Below are positions 12,515-18,373 of a DNA stretch of 24,384 nt, in pieces. Position 1 is the stretch's first letter. The number at the start of each line of letters is the position of its first letter. The notes below the pieces were generated by a model that saw only the letters and a list, made by a program, of their open reading frames with translations, had not been told where the DNA came from and searched no databases. A program made the translations under genes and the position numbers. The stretch spans positions 1 to 24,384 of the IMG/VR virus record IMGVR_UViG_3300032174_000021. One strand, given 5' to 3'. The stretch is from a virus.

Positions 12515-12788
12515 AACTTACAGTCCTCTTTTGTGTGGGCGGAAGTGCCCACGGTATATGCTCAGGTAGTCACCACTGTTATGATCGGTCACAGAGCATG
12601 GCATTAGGTACACAGAGGTTTGGCTATGGCTGCTTCGGTAAGTGGGCAACCAAGGGCCTGAACCCCTAGTTGGACCCGCCTGCGGCGGCAGCACTCCAAG
12701 CTTGTGCAATGACAGCGGCCCTACGTCCAGCGGTCTTAGTCAGAGCATATTGGTCGTGCGGGATTGCACGGGGGAGGGCCTGTTTGAG
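12515..12788. other. Intergenic region with leader hairpin; no firm gene
   Basis: Minus-strand leader of the Ala/Lys-rich gene. A GTGGGC-ACTTCC-GCCCAC hairpin (12552-12535) sits about 20 bases before ATG 12514. CGTGC-AATCCC-GCACG (about 12755-12770) is another small hairpin. Two minus-strand frames stay open: one from TTG 12709 to 12518, and one continuing the upstream Cys-rich gene past its TAA to 12666. Neither has a ribosome binding site, so neither is called. Confidence 0.4.
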
Positions 12789-13064
12789 TTAACAGGTAAC
12801 GAGAGTATCCTCAGGCGCTCGGATTAGATCACGGGGTGAACAAGTACACTCCCGAATGAGCTTGTTCTCGCCTTCGCGGTCTGGGAAGTATGTGGAACAG
12901 TCAAGGCCACTACCGTCTTGAAACATGCCGTGGCCTGTGGGTTCACCGTTGAAGAATATGCTACGGCAACCGTTGTAGCCTAAACCATCGCCACTAAAGG
13001 CGATCTCTTTGCACGACCAACGCAAGTTGGGGTGATGCTTACAGGTTAGAATAACATGACGCAT
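12789..13064 (-). CDS. Cys-rich hypothetical protein
   Basis: From ATG 13064 (GAGGT eight bases upstream) the protein has 91 residues. It starts MRHVILTCKHHPNLRWSCKE and has further cysteines in YNGCRS, LDCSTYF and ECTCSPRD. The CxHxP...WxC-K start pattern appears in small phage proteins of unknown role and could bind zinc. The region between GDGLGYNGCRS and GMFQDGSG is glycine-rich. An upstream in-frame start at 13142 lacks a site. The frame remains open for 40 codons beyond the TAA. Function unknown. Confidence 0.7.
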   Translation of the reverse strand: MRHVILTCKHHPNLRWSCKEIAFSGDGLGYNGCRSIFFNGEPTGHGMFQDGSGLDCSTYFPDREGENKLIRECTCSPRDLIRAPEDTLVTC

Positions 13065-13368
13065 GGCGTAGACCTCGCTGGCCCTCGCCGATGCAATCCC
13101 TGAATGTAGGCTAGGCGTCAAGAGCGCAGTGTTGACCTGCACCTAAGCCATCGCCATTGTCAAACAGCCCGGCGAGTGTGCGCCGACACAGTGGTTTAGG
13201 CCCCACTAAGCACCAGTTAGGTTAAGCTCGATGCCTCTGCCGAAGGAGCTGCGCTCCACAGCCCTGATCGACAGCGCATAGAATACCACGCCGCTGCCGC
13301 CGCGTCAAATCACGTTTTCGTGATGCGCTCACCTTAGCGCCGCGAGGGTCGTAGTGAGATTCGCGAGA
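13065..13368. other. Gene-poor stretch, possible long structured 5' leader
   Basis: Holds one promoter-like site (13280-13308, minus). Downstream of it, to the start at 13064, lie about 200 bases without a supported gene but with hairpins GGAGC-GCA-GCTCC (13247-13259 region) and CGGCG-AGTGTG-CGCCG (13170-13186 region). A 27-codon minus-strand frame from a GTG at about 13289 is open but has no ribosome binding site. A tRNA-like look near 13230 failed on the T arm. Confidence 0.45.
13280..13308 (-). promoter_or_regulatory. Sigma70-like promoter, extended -10, minus strand
   Basis: TTGACG (13308-13303) and TATTCT (13285-13280) are 17 bases apart on the minus strand, and the spacer ends GTGG as in the sites at 6032 and 10237. 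It would give a leader of about 200 bases to the Cys-rich gene. It is weaker than the others by match to consensus. Confidence 0.5.
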
Positions 13369-13557
13369 CTAATGCGAGCATATGACATGGCCATCTCTAT
13401 CAACCTTGATTGGTGCGGGCCAACCGTCGGGATTAGTTCCAGCCATCAACGTAGCTGGGCCAATAGTTACAGTGTCGATATTACCAGAGCCCCTGGGTAG
13501 TTCTTGCGCCAAAGCGGTTGCGCACAACCCCAGAATGAAACCAATGGTTAGGCGCAT
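13369..13557 (-). CDS. Small exported protein
   Basis: The 62-residue product has a classic short Sec signal, MRLTIGFILGLCATALAQ, with probable cleavage after ALA at 17. The 45-residue mature part (ELPRGSGNIDTVTIGPATLM, then DGWPAPIKVDRDGHVICSH) has one Cys and looks beta-rich. GGAG is six bases before ATG 13557, two bases after the upstream stop. Location in the leftward early cluster suggests an envelope-directed accessory factor. No family recognised. Confidence 0.7.
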   Translation of the reverse strand: MRLTIGFILGLCATALAQELPRGSGNIDTVTIGPATLMAGTNPDGWPAPIKVDRDGHVICSH

Positions 13558-13559
13558 AG

Positions 13560-13898
13560 CTATCTCCGTGTGCCCTGTTTGAGTTGGTGCAACACCGTGG
13601 CACGCTGCACAGCCTCACTCAGCGTAAGCGCCCTTGGTGCCTTCGGCGCCAGTCCAGCCTGTTGCAACACTAGGTCCGCCTGTGCTTGCACCTGTGCTTG
13701 CGCAAGCTGATGCAACTGATCGCCAGACTTGGGCTTGCCTTGTGGCACTTTAGGCAGGGCTGCGCCCACAGCACGCATAGGCAACGTCTCCCCTGTGAAA
13801 TCATCCACAAAGGTCTGTGGGGCTTGTGCTTGCATGGCCTTGCCTGCACTGAGCCCTTGCACCACACTCGGTTGCTCAGGTTGCCTGTACTTGCCCAT
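13560..13898 (-). CDS. Gln/Ala-rich hypothetical protein, first gene of leftward transcript
   Basis: The 112-residue product starts MGKYRQPEQPSVVQGLSAGK, has QTFVDDFTGETLPMRAVG and then a Gln/Ala-rich helix (HQLAQAQVQAQADLVLQQAG). It ends with TLSEAVQRATVLHQLKQG. GGGAG lies about six bases before ATG 13898. It is the promoter-proximal gene of the leftward arm, with a leader of about 25 bases from the promoter at 13930-13958. Early, strongly expressed phage genes at such positions are often host-takeover factors, but nothing here identifies a function. Confidence 0.7.
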   Translation of the reverse strand: MGKYRQPEQPSVVQGLSAGKAMQAQAPQTFVDDFTGETLPMRAVGAALPKVPQGKPKSGDQLHQLAQAQVQAQADLVLQQAGLAPKAPRALTLSEAVQRATVLHQLKQGTRR

Positions 13899-13929
13899 TT
13901 GGTGCTCCCTCTCTCAGCGTAACAAGAAC

Positions 13930-13958
13930 AGTATACACCCTTTGGCCCAGGTTGTCAA
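13930..13958 (-). promoter_or_regulatory. Strong sigma70-like promoter for the leftward arm
   Basis: Perfect -35 TTGACA (13958-13953), 17-base spacer, and -10 TATACT (13935-13930) on the minus strand. Start expected near 13923. The -35 lies in a small palindrome (GTTGACAAC). It is the best promoter match in the window and sits at the divergence between leftward and rightward genes. Confidence 0.85.
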
Positions 13959-14207
13959 CACTGAAGTTCAGGTTCAATTGCTGCGCTCACGCCACGTGCC
14001 ATCGTGCAGCCCTCATAACCCCTTGATGGCCTCATCCAACTCCGACCGTTCCGCAAGTTAGTTCGTTCGCGTCTGGGGCTCGATTAGGCTGCTAGCTAGC
14101 TGGTATATATATAGTGGGTCCATCGGACTTAGACCCGAACGGACGAACGGACGGCAGAGCCTTGCCATTGAGGGAACAGGGGGACCATGAGGGCGGCATG
14201 AGGGACG
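13959..14207. promoter_or_regulatory. Divergent control region with CGAAC repeats and rightward TATATATA
   Basis: Between the leftward promoter and the first rightward gene. It contains GTTCGTTCG at 14061-14069, a tandem CGAACGGA pair at 14136-14151, and the complement CGAACGAAC at 14327-14335 just before the next start codon. GCTAGCTAGC is followed by GGTATATATATAG (14102-14114), a likely rightward -10 without a good -35. A hairpin GGGTC/GACCC (14116-14136) would begin the transcript. These suggest activator or repressor binding. Confidence 0.5.
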
Positions 14208-14339
14208 ATGGCGGAGCAATGCACCGATTGCATGGCTGCTATGCGAACAGCGCGCTTGCAATCGGGGCGCAGCGGGCGCATTGTGGCGACGTGGCCAGCG
14301 ACAATCGCTATGGCCCTAACACAGGACGAACGAACATGA
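14208..14339 (+). CDS. Small CxxC protein, first rightward gene
   Basis: ATG 14208 follows GAGGG at a short spacing and opens a 43-residue frame (MAEQCTDCMAAMRTARLQSG, then RSGRIVATWPATIAMALTQDERT). It ends in an ATGA overlap with the next gene, which supports it as a real coupled gene. A single CTDC knuckle is present near the N terminus and the rest is basic. The family is not recognised. Confidence 0.5.
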   Translation: MAEQCTDCMAAMRTARLQSGRSGRIVATWPATIAMALTQDERT

Positions 14340-14614
14340 ACGCTCAAGACCTGAACACCATGTCAGCCGATGAACTGCGCACCTTGGTTCTCAAGATGGC
14401 AGCGCAACCTGCCCGCAAGCTGACCTGCAAAGTCACTGCGAAGAAAGAGGATGGCAAGGGCACAGATGGCGCATTGAGCGTGTACGGTCTGGGCCGCTTC
14501 CCGGTCACGCTGTACCGTTCGCAGTGGGAACAACTCATTGCCTTCACCCCTGAATTGCAAGCCTTCATTGCTGCTAACGCTGCATTGCTTGCAACCAAGC
14601 CGATCAGCGCCTAG
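14336..14614 (+). CDS. Conserved small phage protein
   Basis: ATG 14336 has AGGA nine bases upstream. The 92-residue product starts MNAQDLNTMSADELRTLVLK. It has a beta-rich core, KLTCKVTAKKEDGKG followed by GALSVYGLGRFPVTLYRSQW, and a helical C terminus (LQAFIAANAALLATK). The VYGLGRFPVTLYxxQW motif is shared by many small uncharacterised phage and plasmid proteins. The frame is open upstream to 14114, but that part is not protein-like. A terminator hairpin follows. Confidence 0.75.
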   Translation: MNAQDLNTMSADELRTLVLKMAAQPARKLTCKVTAKKEDGKGTDGALSVYGLGRFPVTLYRSQWEQLIAFTPELQAFIAANAALLATKPISA

Positions 14615-14637
14615 CCTCCGACCGCCTGCAACCTTCC

Positions 14638-14674
14638 GGCCCTGCCCCCGCCATGGGGGTGGGGCCAAAATTTT
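14638..14674 (+). terminator. Terminator-like hairpin after small rightward genes
   Basis: GGCCCTGCCCCC (14638-14649) pairs with GGGGGTGGGGCC (14655-14666), twelve pairs including two G-T, with a five-base loop, followed by AAAATTTTG. A second hairpin, TCTGCC/GGCAGA, follows around 14678-14694. The U-run is only four bases after AAAA, so termination may be partial. Downstream, up to 14807, TTGACA (14756-14761) and TTGAAA (14721-14726) lack good -10 partners. Confidence 0.65.
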
Positions 14675-14807
14675 GTGTCTGCCGTCGGGGCAGATAGGCT
14701 TCCACCACGACGTGCAGTTTTTGAAAGGCCCATACTCAAGGGCGCTATGGTTGGGTTGACATTGTGGTGGAACTGTGCGATGGTGGTTGGTGAAGATGGA
14801 GAACACT

Positions 14808-15008
14808 ATGACGACTACTGTGAAAGTGCATGTGAACGGCAAGTATCGGGCCGATGTGGTTGTGACGTACGCCAATGGCCATGTCGTGAAGGATGTTGTT
14901 GAAGGGAACTACGAGGGCTCACCGAACCCCGGTGGAGAGAAGAGCTTCAGCTGCTACCCAGACCCGGTTTCCTTTTGGGTTTCAGAGAAGGAAGCTGTTA
15001 AGGACTAG
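14808..15008 (+). CDS. Hypothetical protein, 66 residues
   Basis: ATG 14808 has GGAG six bases upstream and is preferred over two in-frame ATGs before it. The product (MTTTVKVHVNGKYRADVVVT, then YANGHVVKDVVEGNY and KSFSCYPDPVSFWVSEKEAV) is beta-rich and small. HVNGKYRADV and the central NG turns suggest a compact beta sheet. Family unknown. Confidence 0.7.
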   Translation: MTTTVKVHVNGKYRADVVVTYANGHVVKDVVEGNYEGSPNPGGEKSFSCYPDPVSFWVSEKEAVKD

Positions 15009-15010
15009 CC

Positions 15011-15367
15011 ATGCTTGAGGGCTTCGTCAACGTCTCGGCCACCCTGCGCCCCGGCGTCTACGCGCTGGTGCGTTATGGCACCGTCGTGTACATTGGCCAA
15101 GGCAGCAAGACCATGCTGGCGCGGATCGAGGCCCATCGCTCTAACTGGGGCAAGAAGCGCATGCCCGCGTGGATGCCAGCGTCGCTTCGTGGCGTCCTCT
15201 TCGATGAGGTGTGGGTACTTCCCTGCAAACTGGAACTGATCAACGAACTGGAGAAGCGCCTCATCGAGTTCTACCACCCGCGCTATAACATCAAGCTAAA
15301 GCCCCCACAGCCGATGCCCCTGCGGGACGTACTGAACCCCCAACCCGCGCAGCAGATGCGCCGCTAG
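15011..15367 (+). CDS. GIY-YIG-like nuclease
   Basis: The 118-residue protein has the GIY-YIG signature: GVYALVRYG, then VVYIGQG nine residues later, with R and H following (ARIEAHRSNW). Later, a Glu-containing helix (LELINELEKRLIEFYHP) precedes RYNIKL, as in the family. Proteins of this type cut DNA, in homing or in phage DNA degradation and repair. AAGGA lies six bases upstream of ATG 15011. The tail (PLRDVLNPQPAQQMRR) is disordered. It may act as a free-standing endonuclease near the packaging genes. Catalytic activity is not tested by sequence. Confidence 0.8.
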   Translation: MLEGFVNVSATLRPGVYALVRYGTVVYIGQGSKTMLARIEAHRSNWGKKRMPAWMPASLRGVLFDEVWVLPCKLELINELEKRLIEFYHPRYNIKLKPPQPMPLRDVLNPQPAQQMRR

Positions 15368-15371
15368 TCAA

Positions 15372-15539
15372 ATGCCATGGATTGATCCCGGTTGGTTGGA
15401 CCGCAAGGTAGAGATAGCTGAGAGCCGTGACAACCGACGCCGCGCAGCGTGGCAGGCTGCATCTTGGTACCAAAAGGTTCTGATTTGGCTAAACGGAGAC
15501 AGCCCCAACGGTGCAAATCATCGAAGGGATTGGAAATAA
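15372..15539 (+). CDS. Small basic Trp-rich protein
   Basis: ATG 15372 opens a 55-residue frame (MPWIDPGWLDRKVEIAESRD, then RRRAAWQAASWYQKVLIWLNG) between the nuclease-like gene and the small terminase. The Arg/Trp-rich helix could be amphipathic. There is no strong Shine-Dalgarno, but the stop is only four bases before the terminase ATG and the space is otherwise unexplained. Function unknown. Confidence 0.5.
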   Translation: MPWIDPGWLDRKVEIAESRDNRRRAAWQAASWYQKVLIWLNGDSPNGANHRRDWK

Positions 15540-15543
15540 CACA

Positions 15544-16191
15544 ATGCCCCCGATCCGCAAGCCCATTGTCCTCCCCGACATCACTAACCTGCGCGAACTA
15601 ACCCGCGCGGACCTTGCTGTGCTTGCGGAGCCACGGCCGCCCACTCGGTTGAAGCAGCTGCGGGACAACCACCACCGCATGGCGCGCGCTGTGGCCTCGG
15701 GCCTTAAGGACTGGGAGGTCGCTGAGGCTTGCGGCGTTAGCGTCAACCGCGTCACCACGCTTCGCAAGGACCCCTCGTTCAGCGAGCTCGTTGCTCACTA
15801 CCGTGGTATGGTCGCAGACGAATGGGCCTCTTCAGACTCTGTGCTCCAATACCTAAAGAGCAATGCCGCCAAAGCCCAAGCTATGCTCTCAGACAAGCTC
15901 GACGAGGCCGCGGAGAAGGGTGAGTACCTCCCCACCCGGGACCTCCTTGGCATCGCCGAACTGGGCCTCGACCGCACTGGCTATGGCAAGGTCAACAAGA
16001 ACGTCAACGTCAACGTCGACTTCGCCGCGAACCTTGAGGCTGCGCGCCAGCGTGCCCGCGGAGCCCGGCCTACTCCTTCGTTGGTTGAAATTGAGGGTGA
16101 GATTGTGCCCACGCGTCCCGCCCCTAATCCGGCGCCTGAGTCCGCTGCCCCTCAGTCCGCTCAAGCGCCAGCCCAAATGCGGAGGGCCTAG
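15544..16191 (+). CDS. terS: Terminase small subunit
   Basis: The 215-residue protein from ATG 15544 has a helix-turn-helix at about 52-76 (ASGLKDWEVAEACGVSVNRV, TTLRKDPSF), typical of small terminases that recognise the packaging site. A helical middle follows (AAKAQAMLSDKLDEAAEKG, LGIAELGLDRTGYGKV), and then a Pro/Ala-rich tail. It lies directly before the large terminase gene. In-frame GTG 15511 is possible, but GGA is nine bases before ATG 15544. It would oligomerise into a ring and hand DNA to TerL. Confidence 0.85.
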   Translation: MPPIRKPIVLPDITNLRELTRADLAVLAEPRPPTRLKQLRDNHHRMARAVASGLKDWEVAEACGVSVNRVTTLRKDPSFSELVAHYRGMVADEWASSDSVLQYLKSNAAKAQAMLSDKLDEAAEKGEYLPTRDLLGIAELGLDRTGYGKVNKNVNVNVDFAANLEAARQRARGARPTPSLVEIEGEIVPTRPAPNPAPESAAPQSAQAPAQMRRA

Positions 16192-16193
16192 CG

Positions 16194-16331
16194 CTGCCTC
16201 CCACCCAAACCCCTGCTGAGCTTGATCGCCGCGCGACGCGTCGGACAGAAGCTCTGGCTGATCGCCAGCAGGGGGACCAAGCTGGGGAGCGAAGCTCCTG
16301 GGTCATTGCCCATTGGGGGCGCACATGCTAG
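16194..16331 (+). CDS. Candidate overlapping small frame between terminase genes (CTG start)
   Basis: The 122-base gap between the terminase genes has an open frame that looks protein-like (PPTQTPAELDRRATRRTEAL, then ADRQQGDQAGERSSWVIAHW) ending at TAG 16331, seven bases into TerL. The frame has no ATG, GTG or TTG; the only candidate is CTG 16194, with GGAGG seven bases upstream. It may be a rare-start gene, a frameshifted extension of TerS, or chance. Confidence 0.25.
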   Translation: MPPTQTPAELDRRATRRTEALADRQQGDQAGERSSWVIAHWGRTC

Positions 16332-17896
16332 CCCCTATGGCCGAAGGCCTGCGAGAGGGTTCGGAAGCAAAGGCCGTACAGTCGGCGGATGCCACTGCTC
16401 TCTGGGCTTGGCTGGCTGAGGTAGCAGACGATCCCTTGGCCTTTAGCCTAGGGGCGTTCCCATGGGGCAAGGAAGGCACACCACTGGAGAAGTTCGATGG
16501 CCCATTGGACTGGCAGCGGGAAATCATGGAAGGAGTTCGATTGGGGCTTCTTACCGTGGACCAAGCAATTCAGATGGCTACGGCGTCTGGTCATGGTGTC
16601 GGCAAATCAGCCCTTGTGTCTATGCTTATATTGTGGGCATTTACTACCTATCCAGACTGTCGAGGAGTGGTCACTGCTAACACTGAGACTCAGCTTAAGA
16701 CGAAAACCTGGGCCGAGCTCGGCCGCTGGTTCAACCTCTGTTGGTTCACCCGCGACCACTTCATCCTGAACGCCACCTCGCTCGTCTCCAAGGACCCCTC
16801 CCGCGAGCGCACTTGGCGCATCGACATGATCGCGTGGTCCGAAACCAACCCTGAGGCCTTCGCTGGTATGCACAATCGAGGCAAGCGCCTCCTGATCATC
16901 TTCGACGAGGCCTCCGCCATTGCCGACATCATCTGGGAAACCATCGAGGGCGCCACCACCGACTCCGACACCCAAATCATCTGGCTCGTCTTTGGCAACC
17001 CCACTCGCAACTCTGGCCGCTTCCGGGAGTGCTTCGCCGATGGCAAACACAGCGACATGTGGCGCTCGCGTCAGCTTGACAGCCGCACCGTCGCCATCAC
17101 CAACAAGTCCCGCTTCGAACGCTGGGCCAAAATCTACGGCGAGGACTCCGACTGGTTCCGGGTCCGCGTCAAGGGCCAGTTCCCCCGCGTCGGCGAGATG
17201 GAATTCTTCATCAAATCCGATATCGACGCCGCAATGGCCCCTGATCGGGAAGTGTTCGTTGATGCCTTCACACCGCTTGCCTTGGGCGTGGACGTAGCCC
17301 GCTTCGGACGTAACAACTCCGTGATCTACCCCCGTAAGGGCCGTGATGGACGCAGCCTTGAGATCAAACGCTTTAGTGGTATCAGCACCACTGAGTTAGC
17401 GAATAGGGTCCACGACTGCTACATCCAATGGCGCCCCGACGGCATCTTCATCGACGGCGGTGGTGTCGGCGGTGGTGTCGTCGACAACTGTCGCAACCAA
17501 CGCCTCTTCGTCTGGGAAGTCCAGTTCGGTGGCAAGGACGACATCACAGGCGTCGGTAACAACAACACAGGCGAGAAGTATGCGAACAAACGCTCCGCCA
17601 TGTACGGCGCCGCGCGGGAGTGGATGCGCACCGGTATGCTCCCAGACTCCCCTGAACTGCGGACCGCCATGCTCGCCATTAAGTACACCTTCAACAAGAA
17701 AGACGAAATCCAATTGGTGTCGAAGGAGGACCTCCTCGACGAGAACCCAGACCTCGACCTCGACACCCTCGACGCCTTCGTCCTGACCTTCGGGGGCCCC
17801 TTGGCCAAGAACGCCTACGCCGGTGGCGACTTCCCACACCCTCCCATTGTGGAAACAGAATATGATCCATACGCGCCTGAGAGAATGGCAAGCTGA
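16325..17896 (+). CDS. terL: Terminase large subunit
   Basis: From ATG 16325 the protein has 523 residues. The ATPase domain shows Walker A TASGHGVGKS near residue 90, Walker B LLIIFDEAS near 190 and the coupling motif VFGNPTRNSG near 223. The C-terminal RNase H-like nuclease shows ALGVDVARFG (first Asp near 323), FIDGGGVGGGV (Asp near 377) and a late acidic patch in LDTLDAFVLTFG. It powers and cuts DNA packaging at the portal. A GGGGG run precedes ATG 16325; TTG 16313 is the alternative. The start overlaps the candidate frame at 16194-16331. Confidence 0.95.
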   Translation: MLAPMAEGLREGSEAKAVQSADATALWAWLAEVADDPLAFSLGAFPWGKEGTPLEKFDGPLDWQREIMEGVRLGLLTVDQAIQMATASGHGVGKSALVSMLILWAFTTYPDCRGVVTANTETQLKTKTWAELGRWFNLCWFTRDHFILNATSLVSKDPSRERTWRIDMIAWSETNPEAFAGMHNRGKRLLIIFDEASAIADIIWETIEGATTDSDTQIIWLVFGNPTRNSGRFRECFADGKHSDMWRSRQLDSRTVAITNKSRFERWAKIYGEDSDWFRVRVKGQFPRVGEMEFFIKSDIDAAMAPDREVFVDAFTPLALGVDVARFGRNNSVIYPRKGRDGRSLEIKRFSGISTTELANRVHDCYIQWRPDGIFIDGGGVGGGVVDNCRNQRLFVWEVQFGGKDDITGVGNNNTGEKYANKRSAMYGAAREWMRTGMLPDSPELRTAMLAIKYTFNKKDEIQLVSKEDLLDENPDLDLDTLDAFVLTFGGPLAKNAYAGGDFPHPPIVETEYDPYAPERMAS

Positions 17897-17912
17897 TCGC
17901 TTCCTGTGTTGC

Positions 17913-18179
17913 GTGGATCCCATCACCCTCACCGGCCTCGCCCTCGCAGGGCTTGCTGGTGGCGCTGCCACAGCCGCCGCCACAGGCGCCTTCAGTTCCA
18001 AGGGCTCTGGTGGTGCCCCAGCCGCTGCACCCACCCCCGTGGCCCCACCCCAGCAAGCTGCCCCACCCGCCTCTGCCCCTCAGTCCAAACCTCAAGGCGC
18101 CACTAACCAACCTAGCTTCATTGGGGCCGCTGCTGCGCCGCCTGTGCAGTCTGGGCAAAAGACATTGTTGGGTCAGTGA
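17913..18179 (+). CDS. Ala/Gly/Pro-rich small structural-region protein
   Basis: GTG 17913 opens an 88-residue protein beginning with a hydrophobic helix (DPITLTGLALAGLAGGAATA), followed by a Pro/Ala/Gln-rich disordered tail. Short proteins starting (C)DPxTL with an Ala/Gly helix are common between terminase and portal genes of podoviruses; their role is unknown. No Shine-Dalgarno is seen; ATG 17862, which overlaps TerL, is another possible start. Stop overlaps the next ATG (TGATG). Confidence 0.6.
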   Translation: MDPITLTGLALAGLAGGAATAAATGAFSSKGSGGAPAAAPTPVAPPQQAAPPASAPQSKPQGATNQPSFIGAAAAPPVQSGQKTLLGQ

Positions 18180-18373
18180 TGCCCGTTGTCCCTATCACCT
18201 CCGGCCGTCGAGGCAAACCCCAGAGCGCCGCCTCCGCCTTGCGCCCCCCGCCTGACGAACCATGGGCCCTAATGGCCGCAGCCCAGATGCATTCCGAAGG
18301 CCGCCTAGTCCAGCCCAACCCCACCAACGAGGTCCCTAGTGGCCAAACTGGCAACAGCCTTCCCGCGAACTGA
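18179..18373 (+). CDS. Hypothetical protein upstream of portal
   Basis: ATG 18179 overlaps the previous stop. The 64-residue product starts MPVVPITSGRRGKPQSAASA, contains a helix PDEPWALMAAAQMHSEGRL and ends in a disordered stretch. It overlaps the portal gene by 35 bases and carries the portal's Shine-Dalgarno (GAGGT). The gene order suggests a virion or assembly role, but no family is recognised. Confidence 0.6.
   Translation: MPVVPITSGRRGKPQSAASALRPPPDEPWALMAAAQMHSEGRLVQPNPTNEVPSGQTGNSLPAN

Noticed and set aside
12518-12709. Minus-strand 63-residue frame from TTG 12709
   Set aside because: No Shine-Dalgarno and it covers the leader hairpin of the next gene; composition is not convincing.
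13195-13265. tRNA-like fold
   Set aside because: A D-arm-like segment is present but no T arm or proper anticodon stem can be drawn.
14114-14335. N-terminal extension of the 14336 gene
   Set aside because: The extension is not protein-like and a coupled small gene in another frame fits better.
14756-14784. Rightward promoter with perfect TTGACA
   Set aside because: The -10 position at 16-18 base spacing is GATGGT or similar, a poor match.
17419-18158. Long minus-strand open frames opposite terL
   Set aside because: They are antisense by-products of GC-rich coding in terL and have repetitive Val/Gly/Arg composition.
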